A stretch of 5,192 bases of DNA, taken from contig JABMMT010000202.1 in the NCBI GenBank assembly GCA_013205155.1, positions 1 through 5,192 on the forward strand, given 5' to 3'. Under the pieces are notes generated by a model that was not told the origin of the DNA, made no database searches, and was given only the letters and a program-made list of their open reading frames with translations. Shown in pieces: positions 1 through 5,192 of this stretch (position 1 is the stretch's first letter; every line of letters starts with the position of its first letter). This DNA is from Betaproteobacteria bacterium. Lineage in GTDB: Bacteria; Pseudomonadota; Gammaproteobacteria; Burkholderiales; Burkholderiaceae. A program made the translations under genes and the position numbers.

Positions 1-1
1 A

Positions 2-313
2 ACCTTATTACAAGAGTGTTTACAAAGCTATCAATTGCCACTACCGACGTATAACGTGATTGGTACTAGTGGTGCTGCCCATAATCAACAATTTGAAGTG
101 GAGTGCCTTATCCCCAACCTAAAGGTGGGCGTGAAAGGCGAAGGCGCTTCACGACGTGCAGCGGAGCAGATTGCTGCTAAGCTTGCACTCATAGCGGTAT
201 TAAAAGCCTTACCCCAAGAATCACGTAAACCAAAGAAAACTCGATCAGCTAAGAAAAAAGCAGCTAAAAAAGAAGTGACTGAAGAGCAATTGAACCTTAA
301 GTTGAAGGGCTAA
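2..313 (+). CDS. rnc: Ribonuclease III, C-terminal part (5' end outside window)
   Basis: The reading frame is open from the left edge to TAA at 311-313, so this is the 3' end of a longer gene. RNase III cuts double-stranded RNA in rRNA precursors and some mRNAs in the cytoplasm. The catalytic domain lies outside the window. What is visible is the double-stranded-RNA-binding domain: a TLLQE-type first helix at the edge, the beta strands around TYNVIGTSGAAHNQQFEVEC, then GEGASRRAAEQIAAKLAL, whose conserved Gly-x-Gly-x-Ser-x-Arg-x-Ala-Glu pattern begins the last RNA-contacting helix. After the domain comes a tail of about 33 residues rich in Lys and Arg, which the E. coli enzyme lacks. A TTG at 35 could be misread as a start, but the domain clearly extends upstream of it. 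The era start lies 2 bases after the stop, so the two genes are probably cotranscribed and translationally linked. Confidence 0.95.
   Translation, partial: TLLQECLQSYQLPLPTYNVIGTSGAAHNQQFEVECLIPNLKVGVKGEGASRRAAEQIAAKLALIAVLKALPQESRKPKKTRSAKKKAAKKEVTEEQLNLKLKG
304..309 (+). promoter_or_regulatory. Ribosome binding site of era
   Basis: GAAGGG lies inside the last codons of rnc, six bases before the GTG at 316. It supports GTG as the true era start, because the era frame is closed by TAA at 298-300 and no other start codon lies between that stop and the conserved GTPase sequence. Confidence 0.6.
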
Positions 314-315
314 TC

Positions 316-1251
316 GTGTTTAGATGTGGCACCATCGCCATCGTGGGGCGTCCCAATATGGGTAAATCCACTCTTTTGAATGCATTAGTTGGTCAAAAGA
401 TTAGTATCACTTCTCGTAAGGCGCAAACGACGCGTCATCGCATTTTAGGGGTTCAGAATCGTGAAGAGGCCCAGTTTATTTTCATTGATACGCCAGGTTT
501 TCAGACCCGCTTATTAAATACCTTAAATAAAGCACTGAACCGAACAGTTACTACAGCATTACAAGATGTAAACGTCGCGTGCTTTGTAGTGGAGGCGGGC
601 TATTTTGGTGAAGATGATAAGAAGGTATTAAAGCTCTTGCCTGATGATTTGCCGGTAGTGTTGGTTCTCAATAAATTAGATCTTTTCAATAGCCGCTTTC
701 AGACCCCTTCGGAACGCGATCAAGCTTTACTCAACTTTATTAAAGAAATGGCAAAGCCTTGGTGCGAATTAGGTGGTCATGAGGATCAGAAGTCTGAGTT
801 TGCTGAAATCATTCCAATGAGCGCGAAGAGCCCAGGCGATATCCAAAGACTGCTTGATGTCCTCGAGGGATATCTACCTGAAGCACCCCCTATTTACGAT
901 GGCGAGACCATTACAGATCGCAGTGAGCGTTTCTTGGCTGCTGAGATCCTGCGTGAGAAGGTATTTCGTTTTACTGGTGAAGAATTGCCATATACCAGCA
1001 CTGTGGTAATTGATCAATTTAAGATGGACGGTAAGATGCGCCGTATTGCCGCTACTATTCTGGTTGATCGTGATAGCCACAAGGCGATGATCATTGGTCA
1101 AAAAGGTGAGCGCCTCAAAAAGATTTCTACCGATGCTCGAATTGATATGGAAAAGCTATTTGACGGTAAGGTATTTTTAGAAACCTGGGTAAAGGTAAAG
1201 CGTGGTTGGGCTGATGATCGTGCTGAGCTACGGGCACAAGGTTTGGAATAA
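316..1251 (+). CDS. era: GTPase Era, ribosome assembly factor
   Basis: Era is an essential Ras-like GTPase that binds the 3' end of 16S rRNA and helps assemble the 30S subunit. The 311-residue product shows all G motifs: G1 GRPNMGKS (residues 11-18), the G2 region with SRKAQTTRHRI (33-43), G3 DTPG (58-61), G4 NKLD (119-122) and G5 SAK (169-171). A C-terminal KH RNA-binding domain follows, with its GxxG loop as GQKG (261-264), and the protein ends with the usual WVKVKRGWADD. It starts at GTG 316, the only possible start in the frame. This gives a short N terminus, only ten residues before the P-loop. It is longer than the 301-residue E. coli protein because the stretch between NKLD and SAK is about 19 residues longer. 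Met replaces the common Val in G1. Both oddities look compatible with function. Confidence 0.97.
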   Translation: MFRCGTIAIVGRPNMGKSTLLNALVGQKISITSRKAQTTRHRILGVQNREEAQFIFIDTPGFQTRLLNTLNKALNRTVTTALQDVNVACFVVEAGYFGEDDKKVLKLLPDDLPVVLVLNKLDLFNSRFQTPSERDQALLNFIKEMAKPWCELGGHEDQKSEFAEIIPMSAKSPGDIQRLLDVLEGYLPEAPPIYDGETITDRSERFLAAEILREKVFRFTGEELPYTSTVVIDQFKMDGKMRRIAATILVDRDSHKAMIIGQKGERLKKISTDARIDMEKLFDGKVFLETWVKVKRGWADDRAELRAQGLE

Positions 1252-1256
1252 AGCTG

Positions 1257-1991
1257 ATGGCCTCGATTCGTGTTGTTGATGAACCTGCTTTTGTATTGCA
1301 CAGTATTCCGTATAAAGAAACTAGCTTGATTTTGGATGTGTTTACTCGGCAGCATGGCCGCATGGCCTTGATTGCTAAAGGTGCCAAACGCCCGCATTCT
1401 ACTTTAAGACCAGTTTTACAGCGCTTCCAGCCGCTATTGGTCTCTTGGAGCGGTAAATCGGAGTTACGGACTTTAACTAAATCAGAATGGGTTGGGGGTA
1501 TGCCCTCGCTAGTAGGAGATGCTCTTCTTTGCGGTTTTTACCTGAATGAGTTGTTGGTTAAGTTTTTAGCACGTGAAGATGAGTATGAAAAACTTTACGA
1601 TAGTTATTCTCAAACAATTAACTCGTTATCTAATCTCGAATTTGAATCTAAGGGTTTGGAAGAGATTCTGCGTCCCTTTGAGCTTTCCCTTTTACAAGAG
1701 ACGGGTTATGCAGCGGCGCTTGATCGATGCGTTGAAACAAATGAAGCTCCCGTAGCGATAGATCAGTATGTTTACCAGCCCGAGCGAGGTGTGAGGCCTA
1801 TTCAGACTGATGACCCCGGACACTGGCCTATTCTTTCTGGAAAATCTCTCTTAGCTATTGCTGCTGGCGATTTTTCTGATTTAGAGACTCTTGCCGAAAG
1901 TAAGCAGCTAATGCGGTTCTTATTGGGGCTCCATCTCCAAGATCAGGTTTTGACAACCCGTCAAATTTTGATTGATTTGAAGAAAATCTAG
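1257..1991 (+). CDS. recO: DNA repair protein RecO
   Basis: RecO works with RecR (and RecF) to remove SSB from single-stranded DNA, load RecA and anneal strands during gap repair. The 244-residue product is close to the 242 of E. coli. The N-terminal OB fold (about residues 5-80) carries the family pattern AFVLHSIPYKETSLILDVFT, then HGRMALIAKGAKRP and FQPLLVSWSGKSELRTL. The remaining helical domain has GFYLNELLVKFLARED and, later, FELSLLQETGYAAALDRC. Only two cysteines are present, so the four-Cys zinc finger found in some RecO proteins (for example Deinococcus) is absent. ATG at 1257 lies 5 bases after the era stop. The ribosome site is weak (GGAA at 1245-1248), so expression may rely on coupling to era. 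RecO diverges quickly, but length, motifs and position agree. Confidence 0.95.
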   Translation: MASIRVVDEPAFVLHSIPYKETSLILDVFTRQHGRMALIAKGAKRPHSTLRPVLQRFQPLLVSWSGKSELRTLTKSEWVGGMPSLVGDALLCGFYLNELLVKFLAREDEYEKLYDSYSQTINSLSNLEFESKGLEEILRPFELSLLQETGYAAALDRCVETNEAPVAIDQYVYQPERGVRPIQTDDPGHWPILSGKSLLAIAAGDFSDLETLAESKQLMRFLLGLHLQDQVLTTRQILIDLKKI

Positions 1992-2003
1992 TAAGCTATT
2001 GCG

Positions 2004-2753
2004 ATGAAAATCTCTAATGCCCTAGAACTCGGGATCAACATTGATCACGTGGCAACTTTGCGTAATGCGCGGGGTACTACTTATCCAGATCCCTTAAGGG
2101 CAGCACGTTTAGCCGAAGAGGCTGGAGCAGATTTAATCACGCTCCATTTGCGTGAAGATCGACGTCATATTAAAGATGCAGATTTAATGGCATTACGACC
2201 CTTAATCAAAACACGCATGAACTTAGAGTGCGCTGTTACTCCAGAAATGATCAACATTGCATGTCAAGTTAAGCCTCATGATGTTTGTCTCGTTCCCGAA
2301 AAGCGCGAAGAGGTCACTACTGAGGGTGGTTTAAATGTTTTAGGGCATTATGCCGCGGTAGAGGCTGCCACAAGACAATTGAAAAGTGCAGGTATTCGCG
2401 TATCGTTATTTATTGATCCTGATGAAAAGCAAATTCAGGCAGCTAGGAATGTTGGGGCTACAGTAGTTGAGTTACATACTGGTCGTTATGCCGATGTATC
2501 AGGTGAAGAGCTGATTAAAGAATTAGAGCGTATTCAAAAAGCGGCGCAATATGGTGTGAGCATAGGATTAAGAGTGAATGCAGGTCATGGACTACATGAG
2601 GGTAATGTCATGCCTATTGCAGGTATTTCTGATTTGTCAGAACTGAATATTGGCCATGCGATTGTTGCTGAGGCTTTATTCAAAGGTTGGCAAAAAGCTA
2701 TCACAGATATGAAGGCGCTGATGTTTAAAGGTAGAGCAGGATCATTGAGATGA
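2004..2753 (+). CDS. pdxJ: Pyridoxine 5'-phosphate synthase PdxJ
   Basis: PdxJ condenses 3-amino-2-oxopropyl phosphate (1-amino-acetone-3-phosphate) with 1-deoxy-D-xylulose 5-phosphate to give pyridoxine 5'-phosphate, the ring-closing step of DXP-dependent vitamin B6 synthesis in the cytoplasm. The 249-residue TIM-barrel protein begins with the signature LGINIDHVATLRNARGT. It keeps the residues that correspond to the E. coli active site: His48 and Arg50 in THLHLRED-like context (TLHLRED), Glu75 in NLEC, and His195 in NAGHGL. The phosphate-binding and barrel segments PHDVCLVPEKREE, SLFIDPD and VELHTGRYA are also intact. ATG 2004 is 12 bases after the recO stop and has no clear Shine-Dalgarno sequence, so translation may depend on ribosomes finishing recO. 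The stop overlaps the acpS start. The pdxJ-acpS pair is also found in E. coli and other proteobacteria. Confidence 0.98.
   Translation: MKISNALELGINIDHVATLRNARGTTYPDPLRAARLAEEAGADLITLHLREDRRHIKDADLMALRPLIKTRMNLECAVTPEMINIACQVKPHDVCLVPEKREEVTTEGGLNVLGHYAAVEAATRQLKSAGIRVSLFIDPDEKQIQAARNVGATVVELHTGRYADVSGEELIKELERIQKAAQYGVSIGLRVNAGHGLHEGNVMPIAGISDLSELNIGHAIVAEALFKGWQKAITDMKALMFKGRAGSLR
2738..2753 (+). promoter_or_regulatory. acpS ribosome binding site and ATGA stop-start overlap
   Basis: AGGA at 2738-2741 lies 8 bases before the acpS ATG at 2750, inside the last codons of pdxJ. The ATGA at 2750-2753 holds both the acpS start and the pdxJ stop TGA (2751-2753). This is a classic arrangement for translational coupling. 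It fixes the acpS start, because the protein begins directly with the conserved MIIGIGTD. Confidence 0.7.
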
Positions 2754-3142
2754 TCATTGGTATTGGTACAGACATCTTGCAAATTAATCGCTTACAAGCT
2801 GCTTATGATCGTACACAAGGTCGTATCGCTGAAAAAGTATTGGGGCCAGATGAGATGCTGGTATTCAAACACCGTCTTGCCAGAAATCACAAACGCGGCA
2901 TTGCTTTCTTGGCTACTCGTTTTGCTGCAAAAGAGGCTTTTTCAAAAGCGATTGGATTGGGCATGAGAATGCCAATGACATGGCGATCTTTGCAAACCCT
3001 AAATGAGCCTAGCGGGAAGCCAGTAACAAGTTACCTAGGTGCCTTAGCTCAATTTATGCAAGAAAAAAATTGGGAAGCACAAGTGACGGTGAGTGATGAA
3101 CAAGATATGGCTATTGCTCATGTCATCGTCGTTCAAAAATAG
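2750..3142 (+). CDS. acpS: Holo-[acyl-carrier-protein] synthase AcpS
   Basis: AcpS transfers 4'-phosphopantetheine from coenzyme A to the conserved serine of acyl carrier protein, turning on fatty-acid synthesis. The 130-residue product is close to the 126 of E. coli. It starts MIIGIGTDI, with Asp8 as one magnesium ligand. The central helix RFAAKEAFSKAIG carries the second acidic ligand, Glu62, and Lys66 of the KEAxxKA pattern. The later PSGKP segment is typical of the family, and the C terminus (VTVSDEQDMAIAHVIV) forms the usual final strands SDxxxxAxAxV. No key residue is missing. The gene overlaps pdxJ by 4 bases and precedes nagZ by 17 bases. Functional AcpS proteins act as trimers with active sites between subunits, which is family knowledge and not visible here. 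Confidence 0.97.
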   Translation: MIIGIGTDILQINRLQAAYDRTQGRIAEKVLGPDEMLVFKHRLARNHKRGIAFLATRFAAKEAFSKAIGLGMRMPMTWRSLQTLNEPSGKPVTSYLGALAQFMQEKNWEAQVTVSDEQDMAIAHVIVVQK

Positions 3143-3149
3143 TCAGTAT

Positions 3150-3154
3150 AAGGA
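3150..3154 (+). promoter_or_regulatory. Ribosome binding site of nagZ
   Basis: AAGGA is spaced 5 bases from ATG 3160 but only 2 bases from the in-frame TTG at 3157. This favours ATG 3160 as the start and removes one residue from the longest open frame. Confidence 0.7.
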
Positions 3155-3159
3155 AATTG

Positions 3160-4233
3160 ATGAGTAAATCTCTTTTAGGCCCTGGCCCAATAACACTTGA
3201 CGTACTAGGTCTTGAATTAGACGCTGAAGATCGGCGCAGAATTTTAGATCCCCTGACTGGGGGTGTTATTTTGTTTGCTAGGAACTTTTCTAATCGCAAA
3301 CAACTTTCCAAGTTAACGGCAGATATCAAGAAATTACGTCCAGATGTACTGATTTCAATTGATCACGAAGGGGGTCGCGTCCAGCGCTGCAAGGTTGATG
3401 GTTTTACGCATCTTCCAGCCATGCGGAAATTAGGCGAGTTATGGCTTACTAAAAGTAAATCAACTCATCCAGCAGAATCGGCAGCCCTTGCAATGGCGGC
3501 AGCGACAGCTTGCGGCTATATTTTGGCCGCTGAGCTAAGGGCTTGCGGGGTAGACTTGAGTTTTACTCCCGTGCTCGATTTAGATTTTGGTCGCAGCGGT
3601 GTGATCGGCGATCGTTCATTTAGTCGTGATCCTCAGATTGTGTTTGCCTTGGCAAAGAGTTTGAATGAAGGTTTGCGTCTGGCAGATATGGCTAACTGCG
3701 GCAAGCACTTTCCTGGACATGGTTGGGCTGAGGCCGATTCTCATGTAGCCATACCCGTAGATCAGAGATCGTTAAAAGAAATCTTAAACGAGGATGCTAA
3801 ACCTTATGAGTGGCTAGATTTAAGTTTGGCTGCGGTGATGCCAGCCCATGTGATTTATCCAAAAGTCGACCAACATCCAGCAGGCTTTTCAAAGATTTGG
3901 CTACACTCCATTTTGCGCCAAGAGCTTGGTTTTGAGGGCGTGATTTTTAGTGATGATTTATCAATGGAAGGGGCTAGCGTAGCCGGCTCAGTAGTAAAGG
4001 GTGCTGAGCTAGCGCTCGAGGCAGGTTGTGACGCTGTCTTGATTTGTAATCGTCCTGATATGGCTGATCAATTACTCTCCAAGCTCAAGCTTACGCAAGC
4101 CAAGCAATCTGAGTCTGCTGCGCGCCTTAATCGCTTGATGCCAAAATCAGCAGCCTTGGCATGGGATGAGCTGCAATCTGAGTCTGAATACCAACATGCA
4201 ATCGGCCTACTGAAACAGTTTCAATTAATTTAG
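3160..4233 (+). CDS. nagZ: Beta-N-acetylhexosaminidase NagZ (GH3)
   Basis: NagZ is a cytoplasmic glycoside hydrolase family 3 enzyme. It removes N-acetylglucosamine from anhydro-muropeptides during peptidoglycan recycling, and in species with AmpR its products signal for beta-lactamase induction. The 357-residue product (341 in E. coli) has no signal peptide. Landmarks in order are GGVILFARNF (34-43), IDHEGGRVQR (67-76), DLSFTPVLDLD (132-142) with VIGDRSFSRDP (148-158), the hallmark loop KHFPGHG (182-188) followed by Asp193-Ser-His195, which supplies the catalytic acid/base dyad, MPAHVIYP (227-234), and GVIFSDDLSMEGA (260-272), where Asp265 is the expected nucleophile. ATG 3160 is chosen over TTG 3157 by ribosome-site spacing. 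The gene ends in tandem TAG TAG codons (4231-4236) and meets a convergent gene. It is probably the last gene of the operon. Confidence 0.97.
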   Translation: MSKSLLGPGPITLDVLGLELDAEDRRRILDPLTGGVILFARNFSNRKQLSKLTADIKKLRPDVLISIDHEGGRVQRCKVDGFTHLPAMRKLGELWLTKSKSTHPAESAALAMAAATACGYILAAELRACGVDLSFTPVLDLDFGRSGVIGDRSFSRDPQIVFALAKSLNEGLRLADMANCGKHFPGHGWAEADSHVAIPVDQRSLKEILNEDAKPYEWLDLSLAAVMPAHVIYPKVDQHPAGFSKIWLHSILRQELGFEGVIFSDDLSMEGASVAGSVVKGAELALEAGCDAVLICNRPDMADQLLSKLKLTQAKQSESAARLNRLMPKSAALAWDELQSESEYQHAIGLLKQFQLI

Positions 4234-4245
4234 TAGTCCACTACT
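4232..4245. repeat. Short inverted repeat at the convergent gene junction
   Basis: AGTAG and CTACT form a 5-bp stem around the 4-base loop TCCA, exactly spanning the gap between nagZ and the opposing gene. Part of the symmetry follows simply from TAG stop codons facing each other. No T-run follows on either strand, so it is not a typical intrinsic terminator. Confidence 0.3.
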
Positions 4246-5192
4246 CTTTAAAAGACACTCTTTTCCATTCGGAGATAACATAATTTTTGATGTTTTCTCC
4301 TTGTGGTCTGGCGCAAATAATCTCATCTACATTTACTGATTCATGAAGTTTTTGTAGACGCACTACATCTCCTTGTGGTGAATAGTTGGGAAGCCATGCC
4401 CCCCAAAAAAACTCCAGATCCTCAAGTTGAGTAAAGGCTAGAGCAGCACTCTCCTGAGATATTGGCAGATTAAGCATGATGAATGCTAGGTTCAAAGACT
4501 CAAGCTTTACAAGCTCAGCGCTGATCCCTGAAGAAAAGTCCTTTCCAATATGTAGTACTTTGATATGAGCTGTTTGGGTTGCAGTATTTACTGATATGTT
4601 GAATTCTGATTTACCAGATCCCATTGCATTAGACTGCACAATCGTTCTTTTGATATTGACCTTTTGCGCTAGATCACGCACAAAATCAAGATGATGTTGT
4701 GGAAGGTAAATAGAGTTGATTTGTTCTTTTAAGGGTAGATAACAGGAAAGAAACGACATTCTGGTATCGGTAAAGTTTTGTAAGCCAGCCATTTCACGAG
4801 AAGGTGCTGCGCCTAATAACATCCCTGTTTCTTGTGCACCAAAGGCAATCATTTCATGTTGGCTATAGGGGTGATTAGTAACGCAGTCGGCCCAAAAGCC
4901 CACTAGATCCAACTCTTTAGCAATATCAATACGCATCTTAGCCATTAACTCGGCAATGTGATGACCTCGGTAATCAGGATCAACCACCATTTTTCCGGCT
5001 TCAGGGGAGGTGTTGTGAGTGCTATCAAAAGTAAGTGCGCAATGTCCTATGAGGTGGCCATCAGGGTGTTGTGCAACTACTGAGTACATCATCTTATCGG
5101 TAATGATCTTTTGCAGTGCTACCGGATCATACATGTCATGAAAAGGATAGCTATCTCCATAGCAGCGCCTAATGCATTCAATCAATTGCGGA
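4241..5192 (-). CDS. GNAT acetyltransferase-like two-domain protein, 5' end outside window
   Basis: The frame is open to the right edge and ends at TAG (4243-4241), giving over 310 residues. I give no gene name. A TTG at 5185 is a possible start, but the first visible helix (PQLIECIRRCYGDSYPF) matches helix 1 of GNAT folds and no first strand precedes it, so the true start probably lies outside. The GNAT-like half continues with SVVAQHPDGHLIGHCAL, then GKMVVDPDYRGHHIAELMAK, the strand-4 and acetyl-CoA loop region, then GFWADCVTNHPYSQ and ETGMLLG. The last 150 residues form a second region with FFWGAWLPNYSPQGDVVRLQ, a pattern I recall from GNAT proteins that are sometimes joined to an anti-sigma-factor-like ATPase domain upstream. 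Whether that domain exists here cannot be seen. There is no signal peptide or membrane segment in view. The substrate is unknown. It is transcribed separately from the operon. Confidence 0.8.
   Translation of the reverse strand, partial: PQLIECIRRCYGDSYPFHDMYDPVALQKIITDKMMYSVVAQHPDGHLIGHCALTFDSTHNTSPEAGKMVVDPDYRGHHIAELMAKMRIDIAKELDLVGFWADCVTNHPYSQHEMIAFGAQETGMLLGAAPSREMAGLQNFTDTRMSFLSCYLPLKEQINSIYLPQHHLDFVRDLAQKVNIKRTIVQSNAMGSGKSEFNISVNTATQTAHIKVLHIGKDFSSGISAELVKLESLNLAFIMLNLPISQESAALAFTQLEDLEFFWGAWLPNYSPQGDVVRLQKLHESVNVDEIICARPQGENIKNYVISEWKRVSFKE
4250..4264. terminator. Weak AT-rich hairpin, possible bidirectional terminator
   Basis: AAAAGA and TCTTTT are perfect inverted copies around the 3-base loop CAC, just past the nagZ stop and inside the last codons of the opposing gene. 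The stem is self-flanked by A and T runs, so it would read as a small hairpin ending in T4 on both strands. With only one G-C pair it is thermodynamically weak. It is the best terminator-like element at this junction, but could be chance. Confidence 0.25.

Noticed and set aside
874..1397. Open frames on the - strand opposite era and recO
   Set aside because: They overlap well-supported genes, have no recognisable domains and no ribosome sites, and are explained as coding shadows.
1087..2761. Identical 12-base string ATGATCATTGGT in era (1087-1098) and at the start of acpS (2750-2761)
   Set aside because: Both encode Met-Ile-Ile-Gly at conserved positions of unrelated proteins. The match stops at once on both sides, so it is most likely coincidence.
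2757..2966. Alternative + strand frame inside acpS
   Set aside because: The AcpS frame holds all conserved catalytic residues. The other frame shows low-complexity composition and no family features.
3143..3159. Possible promoter between acpS and nagZ
   Set aside because: The 17-base gap holds a ribosome site but no convincing -35/-10 pair together with the preceding acpS codons.
4150..4174. GCAGC/GCTGC stem in the 3' part of nagZ as a terminator for the opposing gene
   Set aside because: The stem is only 5 bp with a 15-base loop, lies well inside nagZ, and is not followed by a clean T-run on the - strand.
4607..4627. Ala-Met-Gly-Ser-Gly-Lys-Ser in the - strand protein, resembling a Walker A nucleotide-binding loop
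   Set aside because: The first Gly of the GxxxxGK[ST] pattern is Asn here, there is no hydrophobic strand directly before it in the right register, and no Walker B partner is evident.

Overview
This window looks like a conserved housekeeping operon from a betaproteobacterium of the order Burkholderiales. Polynucleobacter or a close freshwater relative is my best guess. That rests on gene order (rnc-era-recO-pdxJ-acpS-nagZ), on Burkholderiales-like wording of the Era KH region and the NagZ active-site loop, and on the moderate, fairly A+T-rich codon use. The genus is inferred from memory of these families, not from any search.

Positions 1-4233 hold six genes on the + strand, packed almost end to end. 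They are the 3' end of rnc (RNase III, dsRNA-binding domain and a basic tail), era (ribosome-assembly GTPase), recO (recombinational repair), pdxJ (last step of pyridoxine 5'-phosphate synthesis), acpS (holo-ACP synthase) and nagZ (peptidoglycan-recycling beta-N-acetylglucosaminidase). Junctions range from a 4-base overlap (pdxJ/acpS) to 17 bases (acpS/nagZ). I see no internal promoter or terminator, so the genes are probably cotranscribed from a promoter left of the window, with translation of some genes coupled to the one before. The products serve different pathways (RNA processing and ribosome assembly, DNA repair, vitamin B6, lipid synthesis, wall recycling), and the order is a widely conserved one.

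Positions 4241-5192 hold a convergent - strand gene whose 5' end lies beyond the right edge. It encodes a protein with an N-terminal GNAT acetyltransferase-like domain and a second, C-terminal region with a recurrent family pattern but no function I can assign. It is the least understood gene here. Its acetyl-CoA loop appears to have His where most GNAT proteins have Gly. Only 7 bases separate its stop from that of nagZ, and two small inverted repeats lie at the junction.

There is no stretch over 300 bases without a gene. I see no tRNA, rRNA, insertion sequence, CRISPR array, prophage or attachment site. I do not find convincing evidence of a new biological system. The findings are local oddities of low to moderate interest.
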